A stretch of 64,000 bases of DNA from Lysobacteraceae bacterium NML08-0793 (GTDB lineage Bacteria; Pseudomonadota; Gammaproteobacteria; Xanthomonadales; Xanthomonadaceae). Position numbers and translations under genes: made by a program. Shown in pieces: positions 63,369 to 64,000 of the stretch. The notes beneath the pieces were generated by a model. The model was not told the origin of the DNA and searched no databases. It saw nothing but the letters and a program-made list of their open reading frames with translations. How positions within the stretch are numbered: the first letter of the stretch is position 1; each line of letters opens with the position of its first letter. The stretch spans positions 558,001-622,000 of the forward strand of contig NWQR01000001.1 of the NCBI GenBank assembly GCA_002798275.1. The letters run 5' to 3'.

Positions 63369-64000
63369 TTCAACTCCGCCGATTGCCAAAGCGCCTTGAG
63401 CTGGGTGGCAATCCCTATGGGTGAATCAATCTTGGCGCCACGGCTGGCCATCAGCGCAGGCATGGTATGGTCATAGCAGCCTTCGGCGCTTTGAGACAGC
63501 AATTTTCCGCCGGCCTGCTGGAAGCGCAGCAACGGATCGACAAACGCCTCACTGGCACCGGAGAGCAAAACAGCCACGCTGCTATTGCCCGGCAGGGTCT
63601 CCAGCAAATTGGCGAAATCCCGGCCTTCTGCCGCAGCAAAACGCAATTGCGAGCTACTGTCGGCCAGCAACCGGATGCCCGGCGAAACGATATAAACCTT
63701 GCCATGCTCGGCATACATCCCAGGCTGCGCCAGCATCACCGGCATCTGGCTGACACGCTCCATCTGCCTTTGCAGACGGTCGTAATGCCCGCCATCGAGC
63801 CATTGCTGCACCAGAATCGGCACCGGGAATACCGGCGGCAGGTTTTGCAAAATCTGCCGCAACGGATCGGGCCCGCCAATCCCGCCGAGCAACAAGACCG
63901 CGCCTTCTTGTTGCGCAACCTGCGGCACCGCTACCGGCTCAGACTTGGTCGGAACTTTCGCGCCGGTCATTTCCGCGATCGAAGGCGATGAGAACCTGAG
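63365..64000 (-). CDS. CheB-like methylesterase-domain protein, 5' end beyond the right edge, catalytic triad apparently lost
   Basis: At least 211 codons on the minus strand, open to the window edge. The last 170 residues align with the CheB methylesterase domain. However, the catalytic GASTGG reads LGGIGGPDPLR, the QHM histidine position reads VQQWLDGG, and the LTGMGxDG aspartate position reads LLSGASEAFVD. The fold elements (PVMLAQPGMYAEHGKVYI, CYDHTMPALMASRGA) remain. It is probably a structural or regulatory remnant of receptor demethylation in the pilus chemosensory system. Confidence 0.8.
   Translation of the reverse strand, partial: LRFSSPSIAEMTGAKVPTKSEPVAVPQVAQQEGAVLLLGGIGGPDPLRQILQNLPPVFPVPILVQQWLDGGHYDRLQRQMERVSQMPVMLAQPGMYAEHGKVYIVSPGIRLLADSSSQLRFAAAEGRDFANLLETLPGNSSVAVLLSGASEAFVDPLLRFQQAGGKLLSQSAEGCYDHTMPALMASRGAKIDSPIGIATQLKALWQSAELK

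Overview
The window is a compact, GC-rich gammaproteobacterial chromosome segment. Gene content and order point to the Xanthomonadaceae/Lysobacteraceae: secA, a dciA-like DUF721 gene and lpxC side by side, engB divergent from a diheme cytochrome c4 followed by two dsbA-like genes, a phoP/phoQ pair, fimT next to uvrB, and a CheW/CheB pair of the pilus chemotaxis type beside rsmE and bioA. This family assignment is inference from gene order and protein similarity read by eye. It is housekeeping DNA throughout except for one AT-rich scar at about 32.6-34.8 kb.

Layout. 1-10 kb: arginase (cut by the left edge), tRNA-Thr, a SPOR protein, coaX, birA, the phoQ/phoP system with a PepSY protein, dusA, tRNA-Asn, fimT and uvrB. 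10-19 kb: small secreted proteins, a HAD hydrolase, secA, dciA, lpxC, a lipoprotein, a zinc-ribbon protein and gshA. 19-24.1 kb: five tightly coupled minus-strand genes matching the conserved but functionally unassigned STM4011-STM4015 set (two radical SAM enzymes, an alkaline-phosphatase-fold hydrolase, an ATP-grasp-like protein and a leucine-rich-repeat protein), lying between gshA and engB. 24.1-32.7 kb: engB, cytochrome c4, two thiol oxidoreductases, an EEP nuclease/phosphatase, a TauE permease, slt, a PH-domain protein and cca.

32.64-34.83 kb is accessory. An internally deleted IS3-family element supplies the stop codon of cca. It is followed by low-GC debris of Rhs-type polymorphic toxins: three different toxin tails, two immunity-like genes, one fragment of the YD-repeat core, a terminator, an exact copy of the Eikenella dialect of the Neisseriaceae DNA uptake sequence, and a reversed toxin-tail/immunity cassette bounded by a 37-base inverted repeat. 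This indicates uptake from a Neisseriaceae donor followed by decay.

34.8-64 kb returns to core genes: pirin, YceI, a nitroreductase, an ELM1-like protein, nudC, alaA, an SGNH hydrolase, a methyltransferase, a NodB deacetylase, a glutaredoxin-HesB-rhodanese fusion, DUF924, two coupled amidohydrolases, HutD, NamZ, a DOMON-like protein, an MscS channel, purD, an LplT-acyltransferase fusion, a CD225/DUF2752 pair, glnE, CtlX, an EF-hand protein, mazG, cysQ, nudE, bioA, rsmE, and a CheW/CheB-like pair at the right edge whose CheB domain appears catalytically dead.

The strongest candidates for new biology are the five-gene radical-SAM operon and the uptake-sequence-tagged toxin graveyard with its inverted cassette.
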